A stretch of DNA of 64,000 nucleotides from Flavobacterium xueshanense (GCF_900112975.1 NZ_FONQ01000002.1:372001-436000); one strand, 5' to 3'. Shown: positions 10,792 through 19,960, counted from the first letter of the stretch. Translations and numbers: made by a program. Notes: a model not told the origin generated them from the sequence alone.

Positions 10792-12624
10792 TTATTGATA
10801 CCCTTCAGCCTGCAGTGTGAACAGTTGGGCATATAATTTATTGTTTTCCATTAACTCATTATGCGTTCCTGATTCTAAGATCTTACCTTCTTGTAAGACT
10901 AAAATGCGGTCTGCCTGTCTTACCGTACTAAACCTATGAGAGATGATCACACTCGTTTTATCTTTTATTAATCCTATAAATCGCTCAAAAACTTCGCTTT
11001 CGGCTTTGGCATCCAGTGCTGATGTGGGCTCGTCCAGAATCATAACCTCAGCATTTTTCATGTAAGCCCGTGCCAATGCGATTTTTTGCCATTGTCCTCC
11101 GGATAGTTCCTGACCTTTGGCAAATCGTTTTCCTAGTTGTTGTTCGTAGCCATACTTTAATTCAGAAACAACTTCGTTGGCCAAACTCAATTCAGCCGCT
11201 TTTTGTATTCGTTCGTAATCATTAATTTCATCAATTTTTCCGATGGCAATATTTTCTTTCACTGAAAATTCATACTTGAAAAAATCCTGAAAAAGAACTC
11301 CAAAATATTCCTGATAATTGGCCTTATTATAGCGATTTATATTGATGCCGTCAAGCAAAATTTCACCCGAGGTTGGTTCGTAAAACCGAAGCAGTAATTT
11401 AGTAAGTGTGGTTTTTCCAGCACCATTTTGCCCAACAAATGCTATTTTTTCTCCTGCCTTTATAACAAAACTAATATCTTTTACTATTTGATTTTCAGAT
11501 TCCGGATACGCAAAATAGACGTTTTTAAATTCAAATCCGGTTTTGATTTTCTCTGGCAAGGGAATCTCCTTTTCATTTTTATGTTCGGATCGAATGTCAA
11601 GAAAATCAAAATAATCTTTCAGATATAAAGAACTTTCGGATATCCGAGTAAATTTCGAAAAAAAATCTCGCAGACTACTCATTAAACGATTGAAACTCCC
11701 GGATAAAAAAGTTAATTCACCAAGTGTTATTCCTCCCGAAAGCACTCTGTAAATTATAAAAACATACGCTGCATAATAACTAATTGATCCTAATACATTG
11801 AATAAAAACCCATAACTGGAACGTTTTACAACGAGCGATTTATTTAATTTAAAATAGCGTGTTGCAAGGGTTTCAAATCTTTCGACCAGAAAGCTAGTTA
11901 ATCCAAAAAGCTTAATTTCCTTTGCCGTTTTATCATTGGCGCCAATAAATCTAAGGTAGTCCAATTCCCTTCTTTCGGAAGTCCAGCTTCTGGCCAGCGA
12001 ATATTGTTGTTGACTGAAACGTACTTCATTAATAAAAGATGGAAAAATGCTTAAAACTAATAAGACAATTAAATAAGGTTCAAAATAAATCAATCCTATC
12101 ACAAGCGAAAAGATAGAAATAGTAGTTTGCGCCTGACCTAAAACATTCGACATTAAATCGACACGGCCTGCCGTTTGCGTTCTTGCTCGGTCAAGCTTGT
12201 CGTAAAATTCAGAATTTTCCAGCAGACTAATATCGATTTCATTAGTCTTTTTAATGATTTTAATCGAACTATTGATATTGTACTGATCTCCAAGAATTCC
12301 ATCGGTAAGTGAAATTGCCCGACCTACCAAATCAGATAACACTACGAGTATAAACTCTATTGCCACAGAATGCCAAAGCGTAGAATAATCCTTTTCGCCG
12401 TGTGTTGTAATTTGGATGATGGCATCAAAAATGAGTTTTCCAACCCATAAAATTGCAACGGGCAACAAAGCCGCAACGATTCTGCAAAAAGCTGATGTCA
12501 AGAATAACGTTTTGTTAGTACGCCAAATTTCTTTGAAAAAGCGGGGTATAAAAAAAAGCGAATCAAAAGAAGATTTTAATCCAATTTTTTGATCGTTTAA
12601 AGATTTGGGTTGAGTCCGCGCCAT
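10792..12624 (-). CDS. ABC transporter, fused permease and ATPase (exporter type)
   Basis: Half-transporter of the ABC exporter class, working as a dimer in the inner membrane. The N-terminal ~330 residues hold about six membrane helices; the C-terminal nucleotide-binding domain shows Walker A (GQNGAGKTTL), Q-loop (LFQDFF), signature (ELSGGQW), Walker B with D-loop (MILDEPTSALD) and switch His (SHRFST). At 610 residues the length is normal. It is 1 bp from the SufT-like gene, so it is co-transcribed with Fe-S assembly genes. Substrate unknown: an Atm1-like sulfur or glutathione export is tempting from context but nothing in the sequence proves it. Confidence 0.9.
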   Translation of the reverse strand: MARTQPKSLNDQKIGLKSSFDSLFFIPRFFKEIWRTNKTLFLTSAFCRIVAALLPVAILWVGKLIFDAIIQITTHGEKDYSTLWHSVAIEFILVVLSDLVGRAISLTDGILGDQYNINSSIKIIKKTNEIDISLLENSEFYDKLDRARTQTAGRVDLMSNVLGQAQTTISIFSLVIGLIYFEPYLIVLLVLSIFPSFINEVRFSQQQYSLARSWTSERRELDYLRFIGANDKTAKEIKLFGLTSFLVERFETLATRYFKLNKSLVVKRSSYGFLFNVLGSISYYAAYVFIIYRVLSGGITLGELTFLSGSFNRLMSSLRDFFSKFTRISESSLYLKDYFDFLDIRSEHKNEKEIPLPEKIKTGFEFKNVYFAYPESENQIVKDISFVIKAGEKIAFVGQNGAGKTTLTKLLLRFYEPTSGEILLDGININRYNKANYQEYFGVLFQDFFKYEFSVKENIAIGKIDEINDYERIQKAAELSLANEVVSELKYGYEQQLGKRFAKGQELSGGQWQKIALARAYMKNAEVMILDEPTSALDAKAESEVFERFIGLIKDKTSVIISHRFSTVRQADRILVLQEGKILESGTHNELMENNKLYAQLFTLQAEGYQ

Positions 12625-12625
12625 T

Positions 12626-12949
12626 TTAAAGCATTCCCAATTCTAATTTTGCTTCCTCGCTCATTAAATCTTTGCTCCAAGGCGGATCAAAAGTAATTTC
12701 TACTTCAGCGTCTTTTACATTCTCTAATGATTTTACTTTTTCCTCCACTTCTCGTGGTAAACTTTCTGCAACCGGGCAGTTTGGTGATGTGAGCGTCATC
12801 AGGATTTTTACTTCAAAATCCGTATTGACCATCACGTCGTAAATTAATCCTAATTCGTAAATATCGACAGGAATCTCCGGATCATAAATAGTCTTTAATA
12901 TTTTTACGATTGATTCTCCTAATTCGGCAGTGTCTATTTCTTGTGTCAT
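12626..12949 (-). CDS. sufT: SufT-like MIP18/DUF59 Fe-S assembly protein
   Basis: A 107-residue MIP18-family (DUF59) protein acting in maturation of Fe-S proteins. Characteristic phrases are TIYDPEIPVDIYELGLIYDV and MTLTSPNCPVAESLP, including the invariant DPE and the conserved Cys of the PNCP motif, and a C-terminal VEITFDPPWS. It belongs to the group annotated as SUF-system Fe-S assembly proteins in Bacteroidota. It lies between sufE/secreted protein and the ABC exporter in one minus-strand run. Confidence 0.9.
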   Translation of the reverse strand: MTQEIDTAELGESIVKILKTIYDPEIPVDIYELGLIYDVMVNTDFEVKILMTLTSPNCPVAESLPREVEEKVKSLENVKDAEVEITFDPPWSKDLMSEEAKLELGML

Positions 12950-12965
12950 AATTTTTATTATTTTA

Positions 12966-13682
12966 TTACTCGTAAATAACTGATATTAATGTAATTGTAT
13001 CAAATAGGGAAGCTATTTTAATAACTCCAAAATCATTGTTTGAAAATATAATATCAGGGGTAATTTTATTATTGTACTTTTTGTCTAAAGTAACTAAATT
13101 GGTTTGAAAATCTTTGTTTGTTTGAAAAGTGTACGTTCCTATACTTTTATCGTCACTTGTAAAGTTGATCTTTTTTAATTGTGAGTCAAACGATTTTGTA
13201 TAATTCGTTTTGGGATAGTTAGTATGTATTTTTTTTTCATTGTAATTAACAACGACATTGAATATAAACGCATTGTAGTTACCTCCAAAATATTTTTTAA
13301 AAGTTTCATTTAATGCCTTATTTCCTCTCGTAAAAAATAGTTTTGTTTTATTCTTTTTTAAATCATAGGTTCCTTCTATCGTATGAGTTGTATGATATAA
13401 ATTACTTTGTAGTATTTTTTTGTCTTCGTTATTAAAACTTTTAATTTCAAGAAATCCAATAATTTTTGTCGAATCAGACGGACTTATTACCTTTGAAAAT
13501 TTTAATTTTGGATATTCAGCTTTAAGTAATAATGTGTCTGCATACACTTTGTCATCTTCAATAAAAAAGTTCGATTTTTGTTCATAAACAAATTTGATTT
13601 TTGAATATGTTACTGGCAATGTTGTTTGTGAGAAAACTATATTGCATGCTAAAATTAACACTGTTAAAAATATTTTTTTCAT
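12966..13682 (-). CDS. Predicted secreted protein of unknown function
   Basis: A 238-residue protein with a clear signal peptide (MKKIFLTVLILACNIVFSQ). The open frame extends upstream to 13724, but that would overlap sufE, so the start at 13682 is preferred. The mature part is rich in Lys, Asn and Thr and predicted beta strands (SKIKFVYEQKSNFFIEDDKVYADTL), loosely reminiscent of GLPGLI-like flavobacterial secreted proteins, but no family is claimed. It lies between sufE and sufT-like genes and is unlikely to be part of Fe-S chemistry since it is exported. Confidence 0.7.
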   Translation of the reverse strand: MKKIFLTVLILACNIVFSQTTLPVTYSKIKFVYEQKSNFFIEDDKVYADTLLLKAEYPKLKFSKVISPSDSTKIIGFLEIKSFNNEDKKILQSNLYHTTHTIEGTYDLKKNKTKLFFTRGNKALNETFKKYFGGNYNAFIFNVVVNYNEKKIHTNYPKTNYTKSFDSQLKKINFTSDDKSIGTYTFQTNKDFQTNLVTLDKKYNNKITPDIIFSNNDFGVIKIASLFDTITLISVIYE

Positions 13683-13695
13683 ACCAATAATTAAA

Positions 13696-14115
13696 TTAAT
13701 TCCGCGTGCTGAATGCCAAAGCATACATTTTTATATTTTTTATCATCGAAACTAATCCGTTTGCGCGTGTTGGCGATAAATGTTCTTTCAAACCTATTTC
13801 GTCAATAAAATTCAGATCGGCTTCCAGAATATCAGATGCTTTTTGATTGGAAAAAGTACGAATTAATATCGCAATAATTCCTTTGGTCAAAATGGCATCA
13901 CTGTCAGCAGTGAAAATAATTTTATCATCCGTTTGCTCTCCTTGCAACCACACTTTGGACTGGCAACCTTTGATAATGTTGTTTTCGGTTTTGTATTCTT
14001 CTTTGATTAAAGGGAGTTTTTTTCCTAATTCGATGATGTATTCATACCGCTCCATCCAGTCGTCAAACATGGAGAACTCATCAACAATTTCATCTTGTAT
14101 TTCTTTAATTTTCAT
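13696..14115 (-). CDS. sufE: SufE family sulfur acceptor
   Basis: Accepts persulfide sulfur from the cysteine desulfurase SufS and passes it to the SufBCD scaffold. The 139-residue protein shows the SufE fold landmarks: DWMERYEYIIELGKKLP near the N-terminus and the active-site loop IIKGCQSKVWL with Cys51. Length matches the family. It lies 23 bp after a small secreted-protein gene and in the same direction as sufS, supporting a SufS-SufE pair. Confidence 0.95.
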   Translation of the reverse strand: MKIKEIQDEIVDEFSMFDDWMERYEYIIELGKKLPLIKEEYKTENNIIKGCQSKVWLQGEQTDDKIIFTADSDAILTKGIIAILIRTFSNQKASDILEADLNFIDEIGLKEHLSPTRANGLVSMIKNIKMYALAFSTRN

Positions 14116-14138
14116 ACTCTGCTGAATTTATTTCAGTT

Positions 14139-14570
14139 TTATTTTTTAGCTAATGAAGTTATCGTATTTACGAATTTCTTAATTTCTTTTGGTGGAAAAC
14201 CGTGATCAAAACTAGTGGTTTCATAGGCTTTCTCCTTAATGGTAATTTTCAGTTTGGCTATAGCGGCACCGTCATGAAAACGTTTTTCGCTGGGCGCTTT
14301 GAGCTTAGACAAACTATCCAATTTCACTGTTTTAAAACAATCCACTAATTCTTTCCAGTCGGCATCCGATAATTTTTTTGGTACCGGTTTGTCATTGCCG
14401 TCTCTATCTTTCGAAACCGTCAGCATCTGATTTTTTACCGTTATCTTTTGATAGAAGCCTCTGGTATTAGCCGTGTATTCAATAACTGCGGTTTCAATAT
14501 CCTGCGCTTTGGCACTATCGCAACCGTTTCCCAGAAAAATAGTTAGAAATAATAATGATAAGATTTTCAT
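14139..14570 (-). CDS. Small secreted or lipid-anchored protein, unknown
   Basis: A 143-residue protein with a hydrophobic leader (MKILSLLFLTIFLGNGC) that could be cleaved before Cys17 as a weak lipobox. The mature region (VIEYTANTRGFYQKITVKNQ ... SDADWKELVDCFKTV) resembles small flavobacterial periplasmic proteins of unknown function. It is placed between sufS and sufE and is probably transcribed with them, though nothing in it suggests a Fe-S role. Confidence 0.7.
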   Translation of the reverse strand: MKILSLLFLTIFLGNGCDSAKAQDIETAVIEYTANTRGFYQKITVKNQMLTVSKDRDGNDKPVPKKLSDADWKELVDCFKTVKLDSLSKLKAPSEKRFHDGAAIAKLKITIKEKAYETTSFDHGFPPKEIKKFVNTITSLAKK

Positions 14571-14591
14571 GTATTGATGATTTTAATTTTT

Positions 14592-15806
14592 TTAAGATAA
14601 CATTAGTTGCGCTTTTTTAATAGCTTCAACCATTACATCAATTTCTTCTTTGGTGTTATAAAAGGCAAAAGATGCTCTTAGTGTTCCCGGAATTTTAAAG
14701 AAATCCATAATGGGTTGCGCGCAATGGTGGCCGGTTCTTACAGCTATTCCTAATTTGTCAATTATGGTACCAATATCGTACGGATGAATGCCTTCAATAT
14801 TAAACGAAATTACGGAAGTTTTTTCTTTGGCGGTGCCAAAAATTTTTAAACCTTCAATTTCCAATAATCGTTTAGTTCCGTATTCTAATAATTCCTTTTC
14901 TTGCTGTTGAATGTTATCAAATCCAACTTCATTCATATAGTCAACAGCAGTTCCCAGAACAATTCCTCCGGCAATATTTGGTGTTCCAGCTTCAAATTTA
15001 TGAGGCAACTCAGCATAAGTAGTTTTCTCGAAAGTCACTTCCTTGATCATTTCGCCTCCACCTTGATACGGCGGTAATTTATTCAACCAAGCTTCTTTTC
15101 CGTATAAAATTCCAGTTCCTGTGGGACCGCATATTTTGTGTCCTGAAAAAACATAAAAATCACAGTCTAATTCCTGAACATCAGGTTTCAAATGCGGAAC
15201 GGCTTGCGCTCCATCAATCAAAATTGCCGCGCCAACTTCATGCGCTTTGTCAATCATATATTTAATTGGATTGACAGTTCCAAGAGCATTCGAAATATGA
15301 TTTACGGTTACAATCTTCGTTTTATCCGAAAGCAATGTATCATATTCGGACATGATCAATTCGCCATTCTCATTCATTGGAATTACTCGTAAAGTCGCTC
15401 CAGTTTTCTCGCACAACATTTGCCAAGGCACAATATTGCTGTGGTGTTCCAATGCCGAAACTAAAACTTCATCGCCTGGTTTCAAAATCGAAGCAAATCC
15501 ATTGGCAACTAAATTAATTCCATGTGTTGTTCCCGAAGTAAAAAGAACTTCATGGGCAAATTTTGCATTGATGTGATTTTGAAGTTTACCGCGTGAAATC
15601 TCGTATGCATCAGTTGCTAGTTGACTTAATGTGTGTACGCCACGATGAATATTTGCGTTAATTTCCTGATAATATTTTGAAATGGCATCAATCACCACCT
15701 GTGGTTTTTGCGAAGTGGCTCCGTTGTCGAAATAAACCAACGGTTTTCCGTTTACTTTTTGGGAAAGAATAGGGAAGTCGGATCTAATTTTATTTATGTC
15801 TAACAT
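14592..15806 (-). CDS. sufS: Cysteine desulfurase SufS
   Basis: PLP-dependent enzyme (group II cysteine desulfurase) that releases sulfur from cysteine for Fe-S assembly. Visible landmarks are FDNGATSQKP near residue 27, the PLP-binding lysine Lys224 in FSGHKICGPTG, and the catalytic cysteine in the short-loop motif VRTGHHCAQP near residue 360. At 404 residues it is full length. It heads the second half of the SUF region; sufBCD lie 4.2 kb further right, separated by genes on the opposite strand, so sufS must have its own promoter in 15807-16038, where none is obvious. Confidence 0.96.
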   Translation of the reverse strand: MLDINKIRSDFPILSQKVNGKPLVYFDNGATSQKPQVVIDAISKYYQEINANIHRGVHTLSQLATDAYEISRGKLQNHINAKFAHEVLFTSGTTHGINLVANGFASILKPGDEVLVSALEHHSNIVPWQMLCEKTGATLRVIPMNENGELIMSEYDTLLSDKTKIVTVNHISNALGTVNPIKYMIDKAHEVGAAILIDGAQAVPHLKPDVQELDCDFYVFSGHKICGPTGTGILYGKEAWLNKLPPYQGGGEMIKEVTFEKTTYAELPHKFEAGTPNIAGGIVLGTAVDYMNEVGFDNIQQQEKELLEYGTKRLLEIEGLKIFGTAKEKTSVISFNIEGIHPYDIGTIIDKLGIAVRTGHHCAQPIMDFFKIPGTLRASFAFYNTKEEIDVMVEAIKKAQLMLS

Positions 15807-16038
15807 GTGTCTGTTTTTTTAATGTTTTTATTGGAAAAATATAAAGCCAATAGTCAACATTTTTAGATAGACTAATTTGAAATCAGCCTTGCATTATTTA
15901 GAATTTTTCTAAATACAAAAGTAGTGAAATTGGAATTAATTTTTGGCAAACACTTGTTAATAAAAGTTGATTTTCTCATTCGAGTATTGGTTAAAAAATT
16001 GTACTTCTTTTTTATTAAATTGCTGAAAATTAATTTCT

Positions 16039-17385
16039 ATGAAAAAATTATTCAAATTCGTTGGTTTAGCTTCTTTTATCGGAATCTTTTATGTTGGGTT
16101 CACCACCTATCCAAAAATGGATTTAATTTCTGGCTTTTCAGCCAAAAGTATGGCTTCAGGTCATTTTATTGATAATCGATCACAGGAAATGATTGAGAAA
16201 GGAGATAATGATATCGATATGATTGATTTGGCCAAAAACCAAATTGAAGAAGCCGGAAAGTTTGCCGCTGCTTCGGTTTATGGTTTGAAAGAACGAAAAG
16301 CGATTTACCGCGAAGGTTTAGGTGCTACTTTAATCAACGATGATTTTGATGTTTCAAAACCGTATTTGGTTCCCAAAAGAACAAAATTGAACAACAATTT
16401 ACCTTTTCCGTATGGAAATAAGGAACCTAAAGACACCATTTTTAGTAACGTTGATTATACTAAATTGAATGCCGCTGTAGCCAATGCTTTTGATACAAAA
16501 TGGCAAATCAAAAAAAGAACGCGTTCCCTTTTAGTAATTTATAAAGACAAAATCATTGCTGAAAAGTACGATACTGGTTTTGATAAAAATAGTAAATTAT
16601 TAGGTTGGTCCATGACCAAAAGTATTACTAGTACCATGTTTGGAATTTTGGAGAAACAAAGAAAATTTGACATTGATGATCCTGCGCCAATTCCAGAATG
16701 GGCGAATGACAACCGAAAATTGATTACAACAAGCGATTTGCTGCACATGAATTCCGGTTTACAATGGGTGGAAGATTACGCGACTATTTCTGATGCCACC
16801 AAAATGCTTTTTCAGTCTGAAGATATGACTCGCGCGCAATTAGAAAAACCGGCGGAATATAAACCCAATATGCGGTGGAATTATTCTTCAGGGACGACGA
16901 ATTTGCTTTCCGGGATTTTGCGAAAACAGTTCAAAACGCATCAGGAATATTTAGATTTTTGGTATTCGGCTTTGATTGATAAAATAGGAATGAATTCTAT
17001 GGTGATCGAAACAGATATGGCCGGAAATTATGTAGGTTCATCCTACGGTTGGGCTACAACACGAGATTGGTCAAAATTTGGGTTGTTGTATTTGCACAAA
17101 GGCAACTGGAACGGCGAACAAATTTTCAACGAAAGTTGGGAGAAATATACTGCAACTCCTACGAATAGATCTGACGGAAGATATGGCGGACATTTTTGGC
17201 TCAATGCCAACGGACATTTTCCTGATGTGCCAAGAGATATGTATTACTGCAGCGGTTTTCAAGGTCAGATGGTGGCGATTATTCCGTCACTTGATTTAGT
17301 GATTGTACGAATGGGTTTAACCGAAGAACCTGAATTTGATTTTAATGGAATGTTGAAAGGGATTGCGGGAAGTTTAAAGAAGTAA
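16039..17385 (+). CDS. Serine hydrolase of the beta-lactamase class C / penicillin-binding family
   Basis: Probable exported or membrane-anchored serine hydrolase. The N-terminal ~25 residues form an uncleaved-looking hydrophobic helix. The active-site SxxK motif is Ser191-Met-Thr-Lys194 (in WSMTKSIT), and the second motif is Tyr282-Ser-Ser in WNYSSGTTN (a Ser replaces the usual Asn). The C-terminus carries GGHFWLN and a YYCSGFQGQM block typical of EstB/DacB-like enzymes. Substrate unknown; these enzymes range from esterases to peptidases. It is the first gene of a plus-strand block that divides the SUF genes. Confidence 0.88.
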   Translation: MKKLFKFVGLASFIGIFYVGFTTYPKMDLISGFSAKSMASGHFIDNRSQEMIEKGDNDIDMIDLAKNQIEEAGKFAAASVYGLKERKAIYREGLGATLINDDFDVSKPYLVPKRTKLNNNLPFPYGNKEPKDTIFSNVDYTKLNAAVANAFDTKWQIKKRTRSLLVIYKDKIIAEKYDTGFDKNSKLLGWSMTKSITSTMFGILEKQRKFDIDDPAPIPEWANDNRKLITTSDLLHMNSGLQWVEDYATISDATKMLFQSEDMTRAQLEKPAEYKPNMRWNYSSGTTNLLSGILRKQFKTHQEYLDFWYSALIDKIGMNSMVIETDMAGNYVGSSYGWATTRDWSKFGLLYLHKGNWNGEQIFNESWEKYTATPTNRSDGRYGGHFWLNANGHFPDVPRDMYYCSGFQGQMVAIIPSLDLVIVRMGLTEEPEFDFNGMLKGIAGSLKK

Positions 17386-17449
17386 ATACTTACATTCTTA
17401 TTTATTTTCATTAATATTACAAAAGCATTTAACTCGTTTTAAGTAATTT

Positions 17450-17959
17450 ATGAAAAACATAATCTTTATTGGAGGAATTCACGGTGTTGGAAAAGGTACA
17501 ATTTGTAATGAAATAGCTTTAAAAACTGGCTCAATTCACCTTACTGCTAGTCAAATATTAAAATGGGAAGAAATTAGCAATAGGGATAATAAACTTGTAA
17601 AAAATATTGCTTCAACCCAAAGTAGATTAATAAAAGGGCTGGAAAATCTAATTAGAACAGATGAAAAATATCTTCTTGATGGTCATTTCTGTCTATTAAA
17701 TTCAGATGGAATGCCAAGTAGAATTGATGAAGATACTTTTGACCAAATTAATCCAAAAGCTATAGGGATTGTAATTGATGTAGTTGAAAAAATTGCAAAA
17801 AGATTAGAAGCAAGAGATGGCAAAATTTATGATGTTAAAGTTTTGAATGAATTACAACAAATGGAAATAGAATATGCAAAATATCTTTCCGACAAATATT
17901 CAATACCTCATATTGAAATAAAAGATAGAAACTATACTCAACTAATGGAAATTATTTAA
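17450..17959 (+). CDS. Small P-loop nucleotide kinase-like protein
   Basis: A 169-residue protein with an adenylate-kinase-style Walker A, Gly9-Ile-His-Gly-Val-Gly-Lys15-Gly-Thr17, followed by helix and an LLDGHF motif (about residues 74-79) in the place of a Walker B or substrate-binding Asp. A lid-like basic motif RLEARDG appears near residue 125. This supports a nucleotide or small-molecule kinase, or a kinase-like nucleic-acid modifying protein; no substrate can be named. Its stop codon overlaps the start of the next gene (TAATG), so the two are translationally coupled. Codons ATA and AGA look more frequent than in flanking genes. It opens a three-gene cassette. Confidence 0.75.
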   Translation: MKNIIFIGGIHGVGKGTICNEIALKTGSIHLTASQILKWEEISNRDNKLVKNIASTQSRLIKGLENLIRTDEKYLLDGHFCLLNSDGMPSRIDEDTFDQINPKAIGIVIDVVEKIAKRLEARDGKIYDVKVLNELQQMEIEYAKYLSDKYSIPHIEIKDRNYTQLMEII

Positions 17960-19488
17960 TGATGAAAATTTTACTAGATACCAATATCATTATTCATAGA
18001 GAAGCGAGTAAAATATACAAACCAGAAATTGGGCAACTTTTCAAATGGATTGATAATCTAAAGTACTCAAAACACATTCATCCTTTAACAGTCGAAGAAT
18101 TAGAAAGATATAAAGACCCAAATGCTCTTGACACAATGAGTATTAAGATTCAGAGTTACAATTTACTAAAACATCAAGCTCCATTAGGAGAAGAAATATT
18201 AAAAGTAAGCAAAAAAGTAGATAATCAAGATAATGATATAAATGACACTCAAATCTTAAATGAAGTTTATGAAGGTAGGGTTGATATCTTAATTTCAGAA
18301 GACAAAAAAATTCACACTAAAGCCAATTTGCTTGGAATAAGTGAAAGAGTTTTTAAAATTCAAAATTTCCTTGAAAAAGTTACTGCAGAAAATCCAGAAT
18401 TAGTCAATTTTAAAGTTTTAGCTGTAAAAAAAGTTGATTTTGCAGAGGTAAAGATTAAAGAATCATTTTTTGATAGTTTTAGAGAAGATTATACGGAATT
18501 TGATGTTTGGTTTAATGGCAAATCGGAAGAGTCGTGTTATGTGTGTCATAGTGATGGAAATTTAACAGCATTTCTTTTTGTAAAAACAGAAAGTGAAGAA
18601 GAAAATTACTCAAACATTTCACCTGTTTTTCAACCAAAAAAGAGATTAAAAATTGGTACTTTAAAAGTTACGGGAAACGGATATAAAATTGGAGAGCGAT
18701 TTCTTAAAACTATCTTTGACAATGCTATTCAGTATAAAGTTGAAGAAATTTATGTCACTCTTTTTGTCAAAAGGCCTGAACAAGAACAGCTAATTGAAAT
18801 GCTTGAAGAATGGGGATTTGTTTACCACGGATTAAAAACAACCAAAAATGGAGAAGAACGAGTATATGTCAGATCATTTGGTAAAAATTTACCAAAGAAC
18901 ATTCAAAATCTTAAATTAACTTTTCCGTTCTTTTCTAGAGAAACAGATAAATATATTATAAAAATTGAACCTCAATATCATACAGAGCTTTTTCCAGACA
19001 GTATAAATACAAGAGAAGATAAATCTAAATATACTGAAAACGAACCTCACAGAAATCGAATAAGTAAAGCCTATATTTCACATTCAAAAGATAGAAATTT
19101 AAAATCTGGCGATATTGTTTTAATTTATAGAATCGGAGAAGAAGGGACTCAAAAAATTTATACAAGTACTATCACGACTATTTGTATAGTGGAAAACATT
19201 AAAAATGATTTTAAAACTTTTGATGATTTTTTCGACTCTTGTAATAGGAAAACTATGATCTCTAAAGATGATTTAAGAAATAAGTGGTGGGATAAATATC
19301 CTAAGTATAGACCTTTTGTGATTAATTTTTTGTTTGCACATTCATTACCAACTCCCAAACCAACCATAAGAAATTTAATTGACTTAAAGATTTTTGAAGA
19401 CAGTAAAAGCATACCTTTAGGCTTTATAAAATTAACTAATGAACAGTTCAACGATTTAATTAATTTTGCATATAAAATCAAAAAATAG
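17959..19488 (+). CDS. PIN nuclease - GNAT acetyltransferase - PUA/EVE-like fusion protein
   Basis: A 509-residue multidomain protein. Residues 1-135 form a PIN ribonuclease-like domain: LLDTNIIIHRE with Asp7, VEELER (Glu46/47), DINDTQI (Asp96) and ISEDKKIH (Glu114/Asp115) supply the acidic metal-binding set. Residues about 190-305 resemble a GNAT acetyltransferase, with the strand LKIGTLKVTG then NGYKIGERFLKTIFDNAI as acetyl-CoA loop and LEEWGFVYHGLK as the typical last part. Residues about 330-505 contain LKSGDIVLIYRIGEEGTQKI, like EVE/ASCH PUA-like RNA-binding folds. The GNAT and PUA-like calls are fold-level readings by eye. It overlaps the upstream kinase-like gene by one base and precedes the ASCH gene by 2 bp. 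A classical VapC is excluded by size. Confidence 0.75.
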   Translation: MMKILLDTNIIIHREASKIYKPEIGQLFKWIDNLKYSKHIHPLTVEELERYKDPNALDTMSIKIQSYNLLKHQAPLGEEILKVSKKVDNQDNDINDTQILNEVYEGRVDILISEDKKIHTKANLLGISERVFKIQNFLEKVTAENPELVNFKVLAVKKVDFAEVKIKESFFDSFREDYTEFDVWFNGKSEESCYVCHSDGNLTAFLFVKTESEEENYSNISPVFQPKKRLKIGTLKVTGNGYKIGERFLKTIFDNAIQYKVEEIYVTLFVKRPEQEQLIEMLEEWGFVYHGLKTTKNGEERVYVRSFGKNLPKNIQNLKLTFPFFSRETDKYIIKIEPQYHTELFPDSINTREDKSKYTENEPHRNRISKAYISHSKDRNLKSGDIVLIYRIGEEGTQKIYTSTITTICIVENIKNDFKTFDDFFDSCNRKTMISKDDLRNKWWDKYPKYRPFVINFLFAHSLPTPKPTIRNLIDLKIFEDSKSIPLGFIKLTNEQFNDLINFAYKIKK

Positions 19489-19490
19489 TT

Positions 19491-19871
19491 ATGAAAGTAG
19501 TAATGTCAATTAAGCCCCAATTTGCAAATAAGATATTTGATGGTACTAAAAAATTTGAATTCAGAAAAGCTATTTTTAAAAACCAAAATGTCACTTCAGT
19601 CCTAGTTTATGCGTGTTCACCTGTTCAAAAGGTGATTGGTGAATTTGAAATTGGTGAAATATTCAATTTTGATCTTAAAACGCTTTGGGACAAAACCAAA
19701 GAATATTCTGGAATAACAGAAGATTATTTCTATGAATATTTTGCTGACAAAGAACAAGGTTTTGCGATTCAAATTAAAAATAAGAGAAGATTTAAAACAC
19801 CAAAAAATCTTAAGGAAGATTATAATTTGACACCCCCTCAATCTTTTGCCTATTTTAATTCAATAGAATAA
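19491..19871 (+). CDS. ASCH domain protein
   Basis: A 126-residue single-domain ASCH (PUA-like) protein, predicted to bind RNA or modified nucleic acid. The opening MSIKPQFANKIFDGTKKFEFRK carries the conserved SIKP and GxKxxExR-type signature, and ACSPVQKVIGEFEIGEI is the following strand pair. It starts 2 bp after the PIN-GNAT fusion gene, so it is co-translated. Function in this family is not established; the context makes it a likely regulator or substrate adaptor for the PIN-acetyltransferase protein. Confidence 0.82.
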   Translation: MKVVMSIKPQFANKIFDGTKKFEFRKAIFKNQNVTSVLVYACSPVQKVIGEFEIGEIFNFDLKTLWDKTKEYSGITEDYFYEYFADKEQGFAIQIKNKRRFKTPKNLKEDYNLTPPQSFAYFNSIE

Positions 19872-19960
19872 TTTTAGCCCCGATAGCAGTGAAAATCCTT
19901 TTATTGTTTTCTTTAAAACAATAAAAGATTGCAACTAATGGCGGGAAAAGCTCCTAAAAA
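19872..19960 (-). repeat. Hairpin-core repeat, copy 2
   Basis: Read on the minus strand it starts TTTTTTAGGAGC, passes TTGCAATC, has a perfect 12-bp hairpin (19899-19910 with 19915-19926) and ends AAAAGGATTTTCACTG then CTATCGGGGCTA. It begins immediately after the ASCH gene stop codon, between convergent genes. Confidence 0.65.

Noticed and set aside
15924..16172. Plus-strand frame before the serine hydrolase
   Set aside because: It overlaps the real gene start at 16039 in another frame and has random-looking composition.
17450..19488. A classic VapBC toxin-antitoxin pair (kinase-like protein as antitoxin, PIN protein as toxin)
   Set aside because: The PIN protein is 509 residues with extra domains, and the upstream protein has a nucleotide-binding P-loop rather than an antitoxin fold.
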